Made by a program: the position numbers and the translations under genes. The notes under the pieces are model-generated. The model was not told the DNA's origin and did no database searches. It saw nothing but the letters and a program-made list of their open reading frames with translations. Positions 22,801-39,600 of a stretch of 64,000 bases of DNA are shown one piece after another. Positions within the stretch are counted from its first letter, which is position 1. Each line of letters starts with the position of its first letter. This stretch comes from Ficedula albicollis (taxonomy: Eukaryota; Chordata; Aves; Passeriformes; Muscicapidae): positions 19,781,495 through 19,845,494 of the forward strand of contig NC_021681.1 in NCBI RefSeq assembly GCF_000247815.1. Reading direction: 5' to 3'.

Positions 22801-25800
22801 CTTCCATTTCCAATATTAACAATTACACAAGTTTGACAGGAGATTGCAATGAGGTTAAGTCCATGCAAATCTTTATTTCATGGCAAATATTTGGCTGAAG
22901 ACCATGTAGCTGCTCTAGCCCTGATTTCAGGCCCAGAGCAGCCCTGCCCTGGCACCAGCCCCAGCCTGCTTTGCCTTCAGCCTGTACACCTATTTTTCAG
23001 TGTGCTCAAACAGCACACAGGCAGTGCAGCCTTGTAGCACAGGGTGGCCAGGTTTTACATAAGAAATTTCCCATGCCTGATTTTCCACATGATGCCTGTT
23101 CCCCATGCAAAACCCACAATCCCCTCTCCCAGGTCCCCGTTGCTGGGGCTGTGCTGGCTGGATCCAGAGTCAGGAAATTTGGTTTGTTTTTAAAGCCAGA
23201 ATAATAGTACTGAATCCCGTGGAAACACATGTCCTGGATGTGTTTGCCTTGAGTCTATTGTGTGTTTCCTGGATGCCACATCCTGGATGTGGCTCTTAAA
23301 GAGAGGGCCAGTTAATCCCAGTTCATGTGGGACTTGCATTTCCCAGTGCCTTTGTTGGTCCAGGTAGGTGATTTGGAAAACTCAATGGTGACTTCTCCCA
23401 GAACCTTCCCAGTGTCACAGTGACTCCTTCCAGCACCTTCTCAGTGCCACTGTGTCCTTCCAGCTCTGAAAACAAATGGGAATTTTTTCCCAAGGAGCAT
23501 GTCAAAAACAAATTGTCTTTTTTTATTATTTTTTTTAATAGCTCCAAGGCAGAAATAATTAGAGACCCTCCATAATGAAACAGTACTGACTGGAAGGGTA
23601 GCCCAAAACAGACTGCTCTTCTGATGCAGCAAATAATGAGGGCTGCCCTAAACTTTTAATCAGAGGCTCAAATTTTATTTGCATCTCCTGACAAGGATAG
23701 CATCCCTTAATAACGCTCCTGACAGTTCCAAACTCCTGAAATTAATACAAGAGCAACGAGGATTTAATGGAAGCGCTAATTACAGATGCTGGAATTATTC
23801 TGCTGCAATTCAAAACCTCTGATGTGGAGAAACTCTTAGCATGGTTGGGCTGTCATCTCATTTCTATGAAGTTTTGCTGTGAAAGGTGACCCTGGCTTTA
23901 CACACCTTCCTTCTGTGAGATGTGAGCATCCTTCCCTCACTCTGACTTCCACAATGTGCAGAGAACTGGGGTGCAAGCAATTAACTCTTCCTGCTCTGGA
24001 GACAGTACTGCTCATACCCCTCTTGAGGGCTCCTCCCTCTATTTCCCCTCTCATAATTAGTCACAATGTCCTAGTGGACTCCCATCCAGGCTTTTTCCAA
24101 ACGAGCTGACTGGTTATGCAGGTGGATAAAGCACAGATGGCAGTGGCAGTTTGTGCCTGGAGTGCCACCTCTGCAGCAGGAACAGCTGAACCTCACGTGG
24201 AACAGCTTCTCTGTGCTTCATGGTCTCGATTTTTAGACCAACTGGTACCAACAAATTCGTGCCACTTCACGTGGTTATTCAGGGATTGGTGGGGCATGGA
24301 TGGAAGTGGAGGCCAGGCAGCCCCTAGGTGAGAGAGAACCATCCATGGGGTGAAGCCACCTCAGCCTCTAACCCTGAGTGCACCTCCCAAAAAGCACAGA
24401 CCTTTGGAAACAATCTGACATTATCAGTAGACCTACTCTGCCTTGCTCCAGAGCCACTTTTTAGCTCAGACTTCCTCCAAATCTCCCAGAGGTGCATGGA
24501 GACCCTGCCAGGTCCTTGGGGCTGGTGGGCTGTGGGAGGTGGTCCCTGGCTAGTGAGTCCTTGGCAGGCTGGGCTCCACCCTTAGCAGCCACCTGGCTCT
24601 TTGGAGCCTTCAGGGTGATGCCAGGAGGTTGTTGCTGGCCTGGCAAGCTGCTCTGAACACCCTGAAGGACTCTGTCATCATCCTCCTAAAGTTTTGTTGG
24701 AGTTTTGGAGAATGGCAGCAAGCCCAAACTGCTCTCCTTGCATATCCTGAAAATGCTCTCTCTAGAGGTTTAGCATTCAGGAGAACAAGAAGTAAATTTG
24801 AAGGCTTTAAAGGGAGACCTTCAATTTCCAAGATCAGAGGAAGTCATGGACTGAGGGACTGGAGAGGGACCTTCCCCAAAACATGAATGTCTTTTGATCT
24901 ATGCAACTTTTTCTAGTCTCTTACAGCCAGCTGTCACACCTGAATCTGGATATTAGTTCCAACTGTTGAATGGCATTAGATGATTCATCTCTGCTATTAA
25001 CACAAAAAAGTAATACCATTTTCTGCTTTGCACATAATGCCTTTTGAGAAATAGATGAAGACATAAGGGACACCGAAGAATTATTTAATCTAAGCTTTTT
25101 TCCTTCAGCCCTGTATTTTGTCACTCTATTGAATGATTACACTCCAGTTCCTGCCCTTCCCCAGTTACTCTGGAGACAGTGACAAAGGCAGGAGCCATCT
25201 CATCCTGCTTCAGTGCCCCTCTCCTGAGGGAGGGGTATGCATCTTTTATCAAAAAGTAATAAATGTTCTTTGGTATAACAGAGTGAAAAGAAAGAGGGGA
25301 AAATCACCAAGCTGGTTTCAATATGCTCTGTTAATAAGCCAGAGCCACTGTCATAAAAATGCCAGCACCAGCATTGAAAATCGAAATACAATCTCAACGA
25401 TTCAGCTGTGAAATCTAATTTGGCCAAAGAGGGAGCTTGGAGATTTTTCCATCCTCTCTGGTCAACCTGGAGTCATGTGCATAAACACAAATATTCCTGG
25501 GAAACTGCAATTAATCATATGCTTTGTGGCAATAAAGATGGAGAAGTTTTTATTGTTGTGGTAATTCTTGGCATGGAACGTGGATTTTGCATCTGAAAGA
25601 CAATGGCCAATTTTATGAATTTTTGAGTTCTTATTTATTTGTGAGGACCCTGATAGAGTGGAATCTGAACACACCATTCCTCTCCCCCTCTGCTATTAAA
25701 AAAGGGAGCAATAAATCAAAGATGAATTGGTAGAAGTAAAAATTACAGTTAGGAAAAATCTTGTGGTGTTGAACTTTGGGGAAGGATATTTGTAAACCAA

Positions 25801-27981
25801 ATACTTACTTCCAAATGTCACAGTAAAATAATGTTCTCTCTAAATTTCCCTGGAATCATGGACCATGTCCTGACTTGCGGATGCTGGGTGTTGAGCTGAA
25901 CTCAGTTCACACTAAACCTACTAAAAGTAAAGAATTTTTAAACCAAAATTTTTTACTAAAAATTGAGAATTTTGAATGCTGTGAGTGGGGAGAGAATGAC
26001 ATTTTACCCAAGCATCTTAAAAGCCCTGGTTGTTCATATAATTTAGTGGCCTCATAACATCCATATTTGTGTTTACTGGGGTTTGTAAGTGGTAAATTAT
26101 ACAGAAAGAAATGAGTTAACTTCCCAGGCTGGGAACAGAAAATCCTTTCTTTAGTGCCATTCTTGCACCTGCTAAGGGTTTATCAAGAGGAAGCTGCATT
26201 TTTCCCAGCACATTATTATTGTGATTGTTTCCCCAGCACTGACAGCAACCCCAGTACTTCCTCATTATGTGGTAGATGTGCAAGAGCCTGCTCTGCCTCC
26301 CATTAAAATCAATAACTATCTTCCTTAATTAGCATTCAAATTACAATCAGTCTTTTAACATTACTATCAATTAGGCACAGCACAGCCGTGCCCTGTTGTT
26401 TGTCTGAGTTCCTCCAAGTGAGCCAGGCCCACAGAGGCCGGGTGGGATCGTGGGCAGGAGCCAGACCCCAGGGGTTTGGGTTGCATCCACTGATGGGCTC
26501 TCTGAAATGTTGCTGGAGGAGGAGGAGGCTCTCTGAAACAACAGACACAACTCAGCTGGCTTGATTGCCCTGTTCCAATCAAATGGATAACTTGGAAGTG
26601 TCAGAAATGTGATTACACACAGAAAAGTGAGCCTTTCCTCCTTTTTTCCTCTGTGCTGGAGCGACCTTGGCATGCAGTGAACTTTCCCCAGGAGCTGGGC
26701 TGGGGCCCAGAGATTAACACATGCAGGTTTCTAAGGCAAATTACAGCACATGGGAGCAAAGGATAACCGGCTGTGAAGCTGCAGGTTGGGAAGCCAGAGC
26801 ATAAATAGTGCTGGGTTTGTTCCTCTCCAAGCACTGGGTATCAAGGAACTGATGTAGATGTTGAGGAGGCACCAAGGGAGCTTGAAATGATTGATGTGTC
26901 ACCGTGATTCCTCCAAAGCACCTGCCAAGGGGGGACCTGGGATGGGGCAATGCAGCTTCCAGGGACTGGAGCTCGTGTTTGCTGTGCAAGATTGTTTCTT
27001 CAGATTGGGATCAGAGTATTTGCAGTGCTTCAGTCAAATAAAAGAGGAAAAAAAAATAAAAAGAAGAAAAGGAAAGAACGAAAGTGTTTTGATGGAGTTA
27101 AAGCACAGAACAAACCTGGTTCCCTGATGGCTCTGCCAAGGTTTGCTGAAAATTAGCTGCTCAGCACATGGTGATATTTGCTAGCAAAACAGACTAAATG
27201 ATCTAAACCAAAGCACATGGGGCTGTTATAAACCTCCTATCCCCTAAATCAGAAAATTGCTTAGCACTGGCAATTTACTCTAACATCCCTCCTCAATCTA
27301 ATAGAGATTATCCTCTGGAAAGGTCTGTTTTCTACTCTGAAAACTCACACTCCCACCTATTTTCCTCCGTCCCCAAAGCTTCCATTACAATTGCACTATT
27401 TAAACTCCTGACTGTTTTTTATACTATTGTGTTTTACAACCACGTGGTACATCTGAATTAATTCTGCATGTGGGAAAGAGAGGCAGACAGAAACCTGTTC
27501 TTTGGAAGCGAGGAGTATTTCCCCTTGGAGCTCTGTACTTCACCTCCTCTCTCCATTTTCTGTATCCGAGTTGATAGAAGACCCTCTTGGCAAGGATAGC
27601 AGTTGTCCATGTGGAAAAGTGACCTTTTAATTTATATTTTTCGCTTTCTTGGATCCAGTGAGCATCTGGAAGAAGGAGTGCAGCTAGTGCTGCTCTGCCA
27701 GAGAGTTTTCAAGGGCTGCCAGCAGCTGGTCTATGTAGGGAAGGCAGGCTGCTCCAGACCAGAATGAACCTATTAGCATTAATTAAAAGGCACAAGTATC
27801 TAAGTGTGATGGAGCTGGCCTGTGTTGCTCCTGGAGAGGAATCTCAGTCTCGTTTATTAACCTCTTTACTGCACATTGGAGGAGAGTCTGGTGTGACCAC
27901 ATCAGTAAATATGGACAGAACCAGGGTTTTGCTGCAGGAGGGAGGATGTGAGCTGCCACAAAATACAACGTGGTACCCCAG
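19814..27981. other. Intergenic stretch, no gene seen
   Basis: This is AT-rich single-copy-looking DNA. There are T runs near 21131-21157 and 22374-22389. A block at about 23530-23820 is dense in TAAT/ATTA cores and could be conserved regulatory DNA. I recognise no coding exon: the frames present are short and lack splice sites and family motifs. Confidence 0.5.
23530..23820. promoter_or_regulatory. Candidate non-coding regulatory block (ATTA/TAAT cluster)
   Basis: Within about 290 bases I count nine homeodomain-type cores in either orientation (for example ataattag, ccataatg, cttaataacg, gaaattaata, gctaattac, ggaattattc), with no simple repeat. That style is common in vertebrate conserved non-coding elements, but conservation itself cannot be seen here. 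Confidence 0.3.
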
Positions 27982-28096
27982 TGCTCAAGGCCAGGCTGAG
28001 CAGGGCCCCAAGGAACCTGATCTAGTGATGCCATTATGAGGGACTGTCACTAAATGATCTCTAAGGTCCCCTCCAACCCACACCACTCTGATTCTT
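27982..28096 (+). mobile_element. Degenerate CR1 LINE 3' tail
   Basis: The succession ctcaaggccaggctgagcag, aacctgatctagtg, then atgatctctaaggtcccctc and caacccacaccactctgatt follows the CR1 3' end in sense orientation, with a deletion in the middle. It is non-coding and 5'-truncated. Confidence 0.75.
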
Positions 28097-30772
28097 GTGG
28101 CCATTCAGCCCAGACTGCTGCCAAAGCAGGAGATGGGGACTCAGGGGCAGAAGGAGAGAAACTTCCCCCCTTCCATCTCAGCTGTCTTCTTTAGTCATTT
28201 ACATCTCACCACCAGATTTAGTTTATCTAGATGTGCCAGCTCAGTGAAACTTCAGTTTCTTCTCTTAACTGCTGTGATAATCTCACCTCTCCTGCCTTCT
28301 GAAAATAGAAAAAGCCATGCAGATAAAATGGCCCATTTCGATGAGTATCTTTGAGACTTTTCAGCTTTCTTTTCTTCACATCAGAGAAAACTTCAAACTT
28401 CACCTCAGCACCCGAGGCTCTGATTTCAATTTACATTAACTTCAGACAGCACAAAATGATTCTCTAATAGCTGAGAGCATTGTTAATGTCTCCCTTTTTT
28501 TGAGGTAAAGAAAGAAGAAAATGGTCTAAAAGAAATTCATATATTGTTCATAATAACAATTTGCAATGAAGCAAACCCCCTAATGTCCCTATGAATGTTC
28601 TTGCAATAAAATACATGCACTTCCTTTTTTGGCTCTTAATTCTTATTTCACACTTTCTGTTTGCTAAGCTTTTCAATTTTCTGAGCAAGATGGGAAAAAT
28701 GAACTTTTGTTGCTCAGTTCACAGGAGTCATCTGATCAGAGAGAAGTGAGTTTCCTCCCTAGCCCCGAGTAACTCACCTGCCTTCCACAGGTAAGGGGGG
28801 GATGAGGGGAAATCCTCACTCTGTCAGGTTTTCAAATTACATCATGAGGTCTGGGGAGTGTCCAGAGGAGAACTTCAAAGACTAGTCACTTAAAAACCCC
28901 AAAATCATGATACATATTCTGACAGAAAGGTCATAACTCTTGCTTTATCTGGGGGAACTGAAAAATGGCTTTATTTAACAGCAGGGCACTTTTCCCCCTC
29001 GGAATGCCAATGAAGATTAATCCTCGGTCACGCTGGGAAAGACTTTGCTTTGAAATGGCTGTTAGAATGATTTTAAATTAACACACACAGCACACAGAGT
29101 GAATTCTTTTCCTCTGAGTGTGTCCACTCTGGGCACTTTTTACCACAATTTAATTGGCTGCCAATTAATGTAAAGTAGTCAGACATTTTTAAGGCCAGGA
29201 TATACATTTTCCCACATTAATCTGCAAGCTGGTTGATAATTAATCTGAGACATCTATCCTCCCAAACCCCAGAGACAGGTGAAACTATCAGGTACCAGAC
29301 ACATGTTACTAAAAACCACAATTGTATCTTCATTTATAACAGCTGAGGAACAATTGGTTACATGATATTATTTGTGGACAACTGACATCCATATAGTCAA
29401 TGCCTAGAGTGCCTCAAGTCATACATTTGGGGTTGAAAATCATCTCAGGAAATAATTTGCTCCTTTGTGCTTCTCTTTTGACCTCCTTTAACACCAGAAA
29501 AAGAGAATGGGAAAAAAACTTTATCAAAGGTAAGATGTATTCTTTTCAATAATGAGCGTATGGATTTTTTTCCAGTCAAGGAAATCTTAAGAAATTAATC
29601 AAAATATTTCTCTCCAGATATTTATTCAGCCTGAAGTTATTTGTGATTTTCTTCAGTAAAAAAGGAAGCATTTTCAGAAGAAACAGGCTTCTACAAAGTG
29701 TGTTGCACATGTAGGCACCTGTTTCATCTGCCAGCCCTTGAATGGGGATGGAGTGAAGCAAGGTCAGAGGGTGTGGTGACCACAGGCTGGACTGGGCTGG
29801 TCCATCTTCCTGAGCCTGCCATGCCCAGTGTGTGCTGGTCAAACTGGGCAGTGCAGCCTCTGCAGCTGATGCTGCAATGCAGACAGCACCCACAGACACC
29901 CCCAGTTAAGAGCAATAAAACCACTGTCACCTGCACCTGCAGGGATGAGTTTCAGCTTTGTGGTTTCTCCCCACACCCCATTAAAGCCCCTCCAGTTCTG
30001 TCCACACCCCTGTGGCTTAAGGACTTGGAACTTCCTCCAGGAAGGTTGGAGGAAAGCCCCTGCACAAACATAGCAAGGTTCTTAATCAAAGTCAGTAAGT
30101 GCCAGAGCAAAATGAAATGAACTTTGGGGTGAAAAATGGCTTTTCTTTTTAAGAAAGGTGGATACTTTCTATTGATTTTTTCCCTTTTACTTAGGATTTT
30201 GCAGCAAATCCATAAAGAAACTTTCACTGCACTGTTCTTGGAAATAAATGGTCCACATATTATACACATTCATTTACACCCAGCAGATCTATCTAAAAAG
30301 AATAGGGGCTGATTGAGTTAGCTTTCTGCAAATGAAAAGGGGCTTGGCTGTACCAATCTTTTTGCAAAGTAATTTATCTGCTTGAAAGTTGGATCATCAG
30401 CTGTAGTTAAACCTCATTTTGCTTTCAAGATGCTTGTTTTGTGCTTCCAGTCTAGGCTTTTTCTAAACCATCACGAGCTCAATTTTTAGCTTAAGTTTGC
30501 ACAAACTTCAATGAATTAGATCATGACTAGGGATGAGCCTTGCTGCTAGTCCAGTCTAACCACTGTGTGACCTGTGGCAGCTGGGGGTGGGATAACCAAG
30601 GCAGCACCTGGGAAACAGCCCTGGTAAACGAGTAACACCAACATGGGTCATAAACTGTGAGGAATTCTGATTTTTATAGTGGGAATGCTTGTTAGAAATT
30701 CAATTATGCTTCTTGAACCTATAGCCCTCCACGTGCTGTTGCCCTCTTTGCTGTCTGAACAGCTTCACAAAC
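28097..30772. other. Intergenic stretch, no gene seen
   Basis: The sequence is AT-rich. The part around 28400-28650 and 29020-29260 has many ATTA/TAAT words (for example tttaattggctgccaattaa near 29150) and no repeats, so it may hold conserved non-coding sequence. No coding or RNA gene is supported. Confidence 0.45.
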
Positions 30773-31010
30773 TATGCAGAGAGGCAGAGTGGCTTTTGGA
30801 CTTTGAAAACTCCTCTCTCCTTTTCCCACTGCATTCTTTCAGAGCTGCAGCATTCCCAAATCTTTCACTACCATCAGTCATCTCTGTCTCCTATGCAGAG
30901 AGGCAGAGTGGCTTTTGGACTTTGAAAACTCCTCTCTCCTTTTCCCACTGCATTCTTTCAGAGCTGCAGCATTCCCAAATCTTTCACTACCATCAAGCAT
31001 CTCTGTCTCC
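30773..31010. repeat. 119-bp tandem duplication
   Basis: The unit starting gaggcagagtggcttttgga occurs at 30781 and again 119 bases later at 30900. The copies are nearly identical and diverge only at the right edge (tatgcagag against ttgctgag). Immediately right is a (CCA)6 microsatellite, and about 300 bases further the 51-bp minisatellite begins. Confidence 0.93.
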
Positions 31011-31024
31011 TTGCTGAGTTTTTT

Positions 31025-31042
31025 CCACCACCACCACCACCA
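31025..31042. repeat. (CCA)6 microsatellite
   Basis: Six uninterrupted CCA units lie directly after the 119-bp duplication. Confidence 0.95.
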
Positions 31043-31321
31043 CAGGTCTTGGATATTAGCTATCCTACTGCCCACCTGCTTCACTTTGATTTCAGCCCTC
31101 TCAGGCAGAGGTTAATCCTGAGGAAAAAGCTTCCCACAGGATCCTTTCTGCCTACCCACATGATTCAGACAGTGGCTCTGAGTGGGATGGGAGGGAGCAG
31201 CTCAGGGCACATCCCCAGATCCTGCTGGGGGTAGCTGAGAGCTCAGCATTCCAGGGATGCTTTCATGTCCTGAGAGCAGCAGCTCTTGGTTTGCTCTGCC
31301 CTTAGCTCGGGCTGGCTCCAG

Positions 31322-33631
<2,310 letters not shown>

Positions 33632-36600
33632 CCCCTTGGTGAGGGCAAAGCCCAGTGAGCCCTTGGGCTGTCACACTGCAGGAAGATCAGGGCACCCCAA
33701 GGCTCTCCAAGCTTGCAGGCACAGCTGAGGCCACAGTCACACCAGCAGAGTGCTGGGGACATCAGTGTCACCACCCCAGCAAGGAGCTGAGGTGCAGCTG
33801 CTCAAGCTTTTGAGGGCTCACTCATCATTTTGTGAATGAGGAGGCAGGAAAACGGAGCTGAAGGAACATCCTGAGCCCCAGTGGCTGGCAGCAGTCCTTG
33901 GATCCAGCCCATGACACCCATGGATCAGGATGAACAGAACCAAAGAAGCAGCTGCTTTGTCGATGTCCCCTGACCAGCAGAAATGTCTGAGAGCCTGGCT
34001 GGGAGGTGCAGGAGAGCTCCCAGCCCACAGCAGCCACGCTGGCTCCAGGGGCTCTCCCCTGGGCTGTGGATCCTGGCTGAGGTCTGGAAGAGATGCTGAC
34101 CACAGGCAGGGCTGTGCTGCCAGGCCCTGACAGCCTTTCATCTGATTTGCAGCCCTGGGGGAGGAAAAACATTCAGAAATCTATATTAGTGGATTTTAAA
34201 TTAAGTACTAAATTATCTCACCTTCAGTCAGTGGATTTACTCCAGAATGGTTCCTACAACAATTTACTATTTCTCCATGCAAAAAAAATATGTAGCAAGT
34301 ACAGCACAGCATGTATTCATACACCCTCTCCACCCCCAAAAAGGAAACAGTAAAAATTCCTTCTTCCTCCCTAAATCTATGTAGAGACTTCCAGATTTGT
34401 CTCATAGCAAGTCACTGGTGAAAATATCATGATGTAACATTATTTGGGGAATAAACCCCTCTAACTGTTTCATGAGCCGTAGATACAACTCTGATATCAT
34501 ACATAACTGGTGAGCTTATAAATATATGAATAGAAAATGACCTAAAAGTTGTTTTTCTCTTGGCTGTGAGACCAGGTGCCAGTAGCTCTGATCAGTGTAC
34601 ACTTACACATTACTGCAATGCAAGGGAATCTTTTTCTATGCTAGGAAACACCTGTGATGGAAAAACAGCAATATAAATACTTCATCATTTCAGCCACAGC
34701 TGCTCTGTGGCTCTTGTGCTGAATTCTAAGAGATAGTAATACCCATAATCATTTCCCTCTTCTGCAGTTTGTAGCCAAAACATAATTACAGTAAAACACC
34801 AAGCTTGCAAAATGCAAGGGGTGAAATTGTGACCCCACATTTGGATGTTTCCAGCCCTGTCTGCCATGTGTGCCTTGTCTGCTGCTCCCAGGGGTGCTCC
34901 TCAGGTACCCACCACTCCTGACAGCAGGAAGGGATTTGGAGCTCTGAGTGAGCTTCAGCTCCTGCTCTTTGTGGTGCTGTGCTGTGGCCAGAGATGGGGC
35001 TGCTGCAGGAAAAGCTCTTCTGACAACACGTCAGGACAGATGAATTTATTAATAAATTTTTGTAGCTGTGGGCTCTTGGTTTGGCTCCATCAGCGACTGC
35101 TGGAGGCTCTAGATCAGGATGTCCCAGCCAGCCTGGTGGGTGCTCAGGCACTCCAGAGGTTCTTGTGATGCCAAATCTGCCTGTTAATTGATGGGTCACA
35201 ACCTGCCAATGCCCTTTTGTTTGGTGTTTTTGGCTGTATCCAGCTGCTGTGGGGAGGTTGTGTCCTGGGGGAGCTGTGTGGCAGCTCTGGAAATGGGGAG
35301 GAGCTCTGTCCCTGCATGACACCAAAGGTTTTTGTGAAGAATGGGGAGCTGTAGGTGCATGGACATGCTGATGGATGGCCACATTCTCCTAAAGTGTCTG
35401 TGACACTGGGGTAGTGCCCCAGTGCTGGCTCACTCCCTCTCAGTGTTGTCACTCACTCCATCTGCACTTGGGTCAGGATGGTATCAACAGACTCACATCT
35501 GCAAATGGAGGAGAGCTGCAAACTCCTTCTGAATTCTATCTCTGAACTGGGCTCTCTGCTCAGTACTGGGAGGCTCTGGCATCAGCAAATGTGCTGTGGT
35601 GAGCACTGGACTTTTTGTGGGAACTCACTGGCCCCATCCCAGCTTGGGCTGGGTCGGATGCCCATCCCTTACACTCTTTTTTTGCACTCTCTTTGCCTTT
35701 CATTTGGCGAAGAGCTCCCACCACTGAATGTCAGGATTTTTTGCTCATGAGCAGTTACAAACATGTTAATTCTTCCTTAAAGAGACTTAAAAAGAGTCAA
35801 ACTCCATACCCTGGTGCACACATTGTATTTGGTAATTAAAAACTCTTATCACACCAAGTTTTGGTTTAAGTATAGTTCATAATTCCCTCTGGACTACAGA
35901 AGGAAAAAGTGATTCTGAAGCAATGTATGATAGAGCAGCCTGTGAAATTCTGAAAGCTGGGTGGGGAGACCTTTGCCAAGGAGAGTTGGAGGGGGGAAAT
36001 GGAGAGACAAAGAGAGAGAAAGGGAAGAGAACAAGAAGACTCAAAGCAGTGAAATATTCACCCCTTTCTAAAAAAATCCCTGAACTCTTTTAACATCCCA
36101 ACTGGATGGGAGTGGAAAGATATCCCGAGGGAGGAGAAATGTTGAAGGGCAAAAGGAACAATGAAGTTTCAGTGTGACTTGAACCAACCCACCGTGAAGG
36201 GTGCAGAAAGGCTGGCAGTGCCACCAGGGTGTGACCCTGTCCCTCTGGGCTTTGAGGTGTTTCTGGAGCTCTTTGCTGCAGGGACCAGAGACATCCCTGG
36301 CTATTATCGTTAGCTCAAAAAAAGAAAATGTGGTGTGCTGAATGTGAAAATGAGGGTGTGTCTTACTGCAAGAGAAACCTGCCTCACACCTTGCTCCCCA
36401 CAGCCCAGGGCATCCTCTGAGGATTCTCTGAGTGCTGTCTTGTCCAATGACTGAAAAATGCCAGCACTTTTTGGAGTGTCCATAATGCTCTGCAGAGAAG
36501 CCCAACGCAACCAGACAATCAAAGAATGGAAATGGGTGTTTGTTTCTTCACTTTTCTATTCATTCAGCATGACAATGCACTAAGGGGAAGGTCACCCCCT

Positions 36601-39600
36601 GTGCTGGGGTGTCAGGGGGATGCATGGCTGGGCTGGACCATGTGAGGAAGGGGCACAGGTCATGGAGCCCCCTCCTCCTGGGCGTGCTGCTCGAGCCCGT
36701 GACACGCTGCAGCATCCCCAAATCACACACACATCTGCTCCAGCACCAATTAGTCATGTGATGTTTGAAACATCAAATATTCTTCCCCTGCTTATCAACA
36801 CTGCAATTATGGCCTGTCAGGGTTTTATGCTCTACTCAAAATAAACACCCAAATGTTCAGGTTAACCCTTTAGCTCTCTGGGACTGTGGGGTTGCACAGC
36901 AGTTTGTGGGGTGAGCAGGGAACACAGGGCTCCTGCCCTGGGGAAAAAATGGGGGAGAGGGGCAGTGTCTTGTACAGGGTGTGTGGTGCCAAGGCCAGGC
37001 TCAGAATTGAAGCTATCCACTATATGCTCAAAGGCCTTCATAATATTTCACCTTTTTTGCCTTGTGATGTTATGAATACAGTGCAGCTACCTTGGCTGTG
37101 GCAACGTTTTGAAGCATCCTTGGAAGAATTGATGATAATTCTTTCAGAACCCCTTTTTCTCCTGAGTCATGGTTTGTTTTTTTTTTTCTGTGTAACTGAA
37201 TTTTTACAGAAAAGAAACTTATTTTAAGAGAGTTTTAATTTTCACTTTTTAAGAGAGAGCATGATATACCTGCTCTGAGTGCTGTAGCTGGAGCCTGGAA
37301 TGTGTTTCTCTATACCATGATCTGGCTTGTGGTTTCTCTCAATGTGATTCAGTTTAGTGCAAATGCCACAGTTGGGTGATATCTCATTTCAGTACCAAAA
37401 TGACATCTGATTTGTTTACAATAGAGAGTAAATGAAAGCAAGAAATATATTACTTTGAATTTCAAGGAGAAAATACTCATCTGAGGAGATCAAATGCCTT
37501 CTTTGCACCTTTTAAGATAAAATCCTTTTGATACTATCACAATCCACCTTTGGAAATTTTGGGATAAGATAGAAAAATATCCAATAGAAAAATATTTTGC
37601 TGAAAAATCGGTTATTCAGCTTCTGAGAGGAATATCTGACACCTGTAGAAAGATATATTACTGGGGGAGACTTTCAGTGGTTGTACACGAAGCCACAGCT
37701 GCTTCTGGCTTGCCTGAGTCACATTCCCAGCCCAGCCTGGCAGAGTGGAGCTTGCAGCTGCTGCTGTGTGCTCAGACACCAAGGACAGCAAGGATGCTGT
37801 CATCAGCTTGTGTCCCTTGCAAGGCATGGGCGAGCTCACGCTGGCTGCTGCTGGCAGGTAGCAATTAACCTTGCTAATCAGCAGCTCTCTGAGGAAGGAA
37901 GTGTTCTGCTCCTGCAGGGAATTCGGTTTTTTGCTTCAGGTTGATTGATATTCATGGGCTTCAATATTTCAGCATTCCTCTGCTAAGAGTGTCAGGTCTG
38001 GCTGGAGCAGGAGGGATTTTTCCTCTGCTAGAGCAAGGCAGAATTGCTCTGCAGGAGCTGGTACTTCCCTGCAAATCTGATCTGGGCTGGGAGCTGCTGG
38101 AATGCTTAATAACACTTGAGGGAATACAGGGGATCAAAATCTACAGGGGAAAACATCAAATGAGCTGAAGTGCCAGAGAGAAAATAAGGATTCAAGGTGG
38201 GATTTGGTGGATCCCAGGAGGCTGGCAGCACTGTGCTGTCAGCTGGTCCCGTGAGCCCGGCTCTAATGTGGGTCTTGCACTCGTGGTTATTTAAAACTCA
38301 AAGATAAACTGAGTTGGAGAATGTTGTCGTCTGTCCCACATAAATAGAGCAGGTTTGGCTTCCAGAACAGGCTGGAAAAGTTTGGATTTCAGCTATTCAC
38401 TGCCAAAGACAGAGTCTGAAGGAGTGCATAATGCCTGTGAACCCCTTAGCAGGACCCAGCCCTGGGCTACACTCACTCATACCAGGCAGATGTTGTAGTA
38501 GGTTCTAAAAGCAAAATTTGTTTCAAACCATGATGTTCTAAGCTTGGATTTCCTCATTACTAATTTTTCCTTCCTGTGGAAAGAATATTTATTAGCTGTA
38601 AACCCCTCCTGCCAGACAGAACAGCATTTCTCTACTTGAGCCATCCTCCAGCAATGAAAGTGAGTCCCCAAATTTGGGGAAACATGTTTCACCCACTAGC
38701 ACAATCATATGCATTTACAGCCTGTATTTATGCAAGGGGATGCACTATAATTTTTAAAGGCTGCTCCTTTGCCAGGTCATCTTACAAAAGACCATCAGAA
38801 CATGCAGATGTGGTGCTCCAGCTCTCTAGGGTGCTGATTTAAGGCATTTCTGGTGCCCCCATTACCTTTCCTCACCATCTTTAGCCATGCAGAAATGCAG
38901 ATGGAGTGCAGAATGATTCTGTGTCCCAGCACTTGCTCCTCCAGATTGGCTGTGGCCTGAGAGATGCTCATGCTCTCTCTTTATTTAATAAAATCATCAC
39001 TCCTTCTCAGATGGTTTTCCCCAGTTGAATTTATCAGTTAAACAACTCAATTAAAAGGCCAGAAAAAAAGTCCTTAAGGGCACTGCCTTTCATCTCTGAT
39101 GAGAAGATGAAAGCTGTACAAAGAGATTGCAGAGATGTGACAAACAGCATTGCAAGTAAACCCTGAAAATAAAAAGGAAAAAAATTCCCAAGCAGATATC
39201 TACATCTTCTCTACGTGTTACCCCAGCCAGGCCTGGCAAGACAACACAGCCCCCTGCACCAGTGTTCTGGGTGTTCTGATGGGTTGAAATTGCTTCCTTG
39301 TGGCTTGGGGGTCATACAGGGGTGTTGTGGTTGTACCCCTGCAGTTCCCATCCTGCAGGGATTCAGTCCAGGGCAAAATTGTTCAGACATCCTACCAGTC
39401 TCATGCTCCTGGCTGCAGAGATGCTTCATTTTTTTAAATTATAGTTTTAGTGGAAAATCAGTCATTGAGTTGCCACTGAGGCAGGGGCTTACTTTGGTAA
39501 CTAAGGCAGTTTCAGCTGTGTGTGACAAGGCTCAGCTGTGCTCAGCTCTGTAAAACCAGAGCAGAAGATGTGTTTGTGTCCAAAGAGCTCGTGGTCCACG

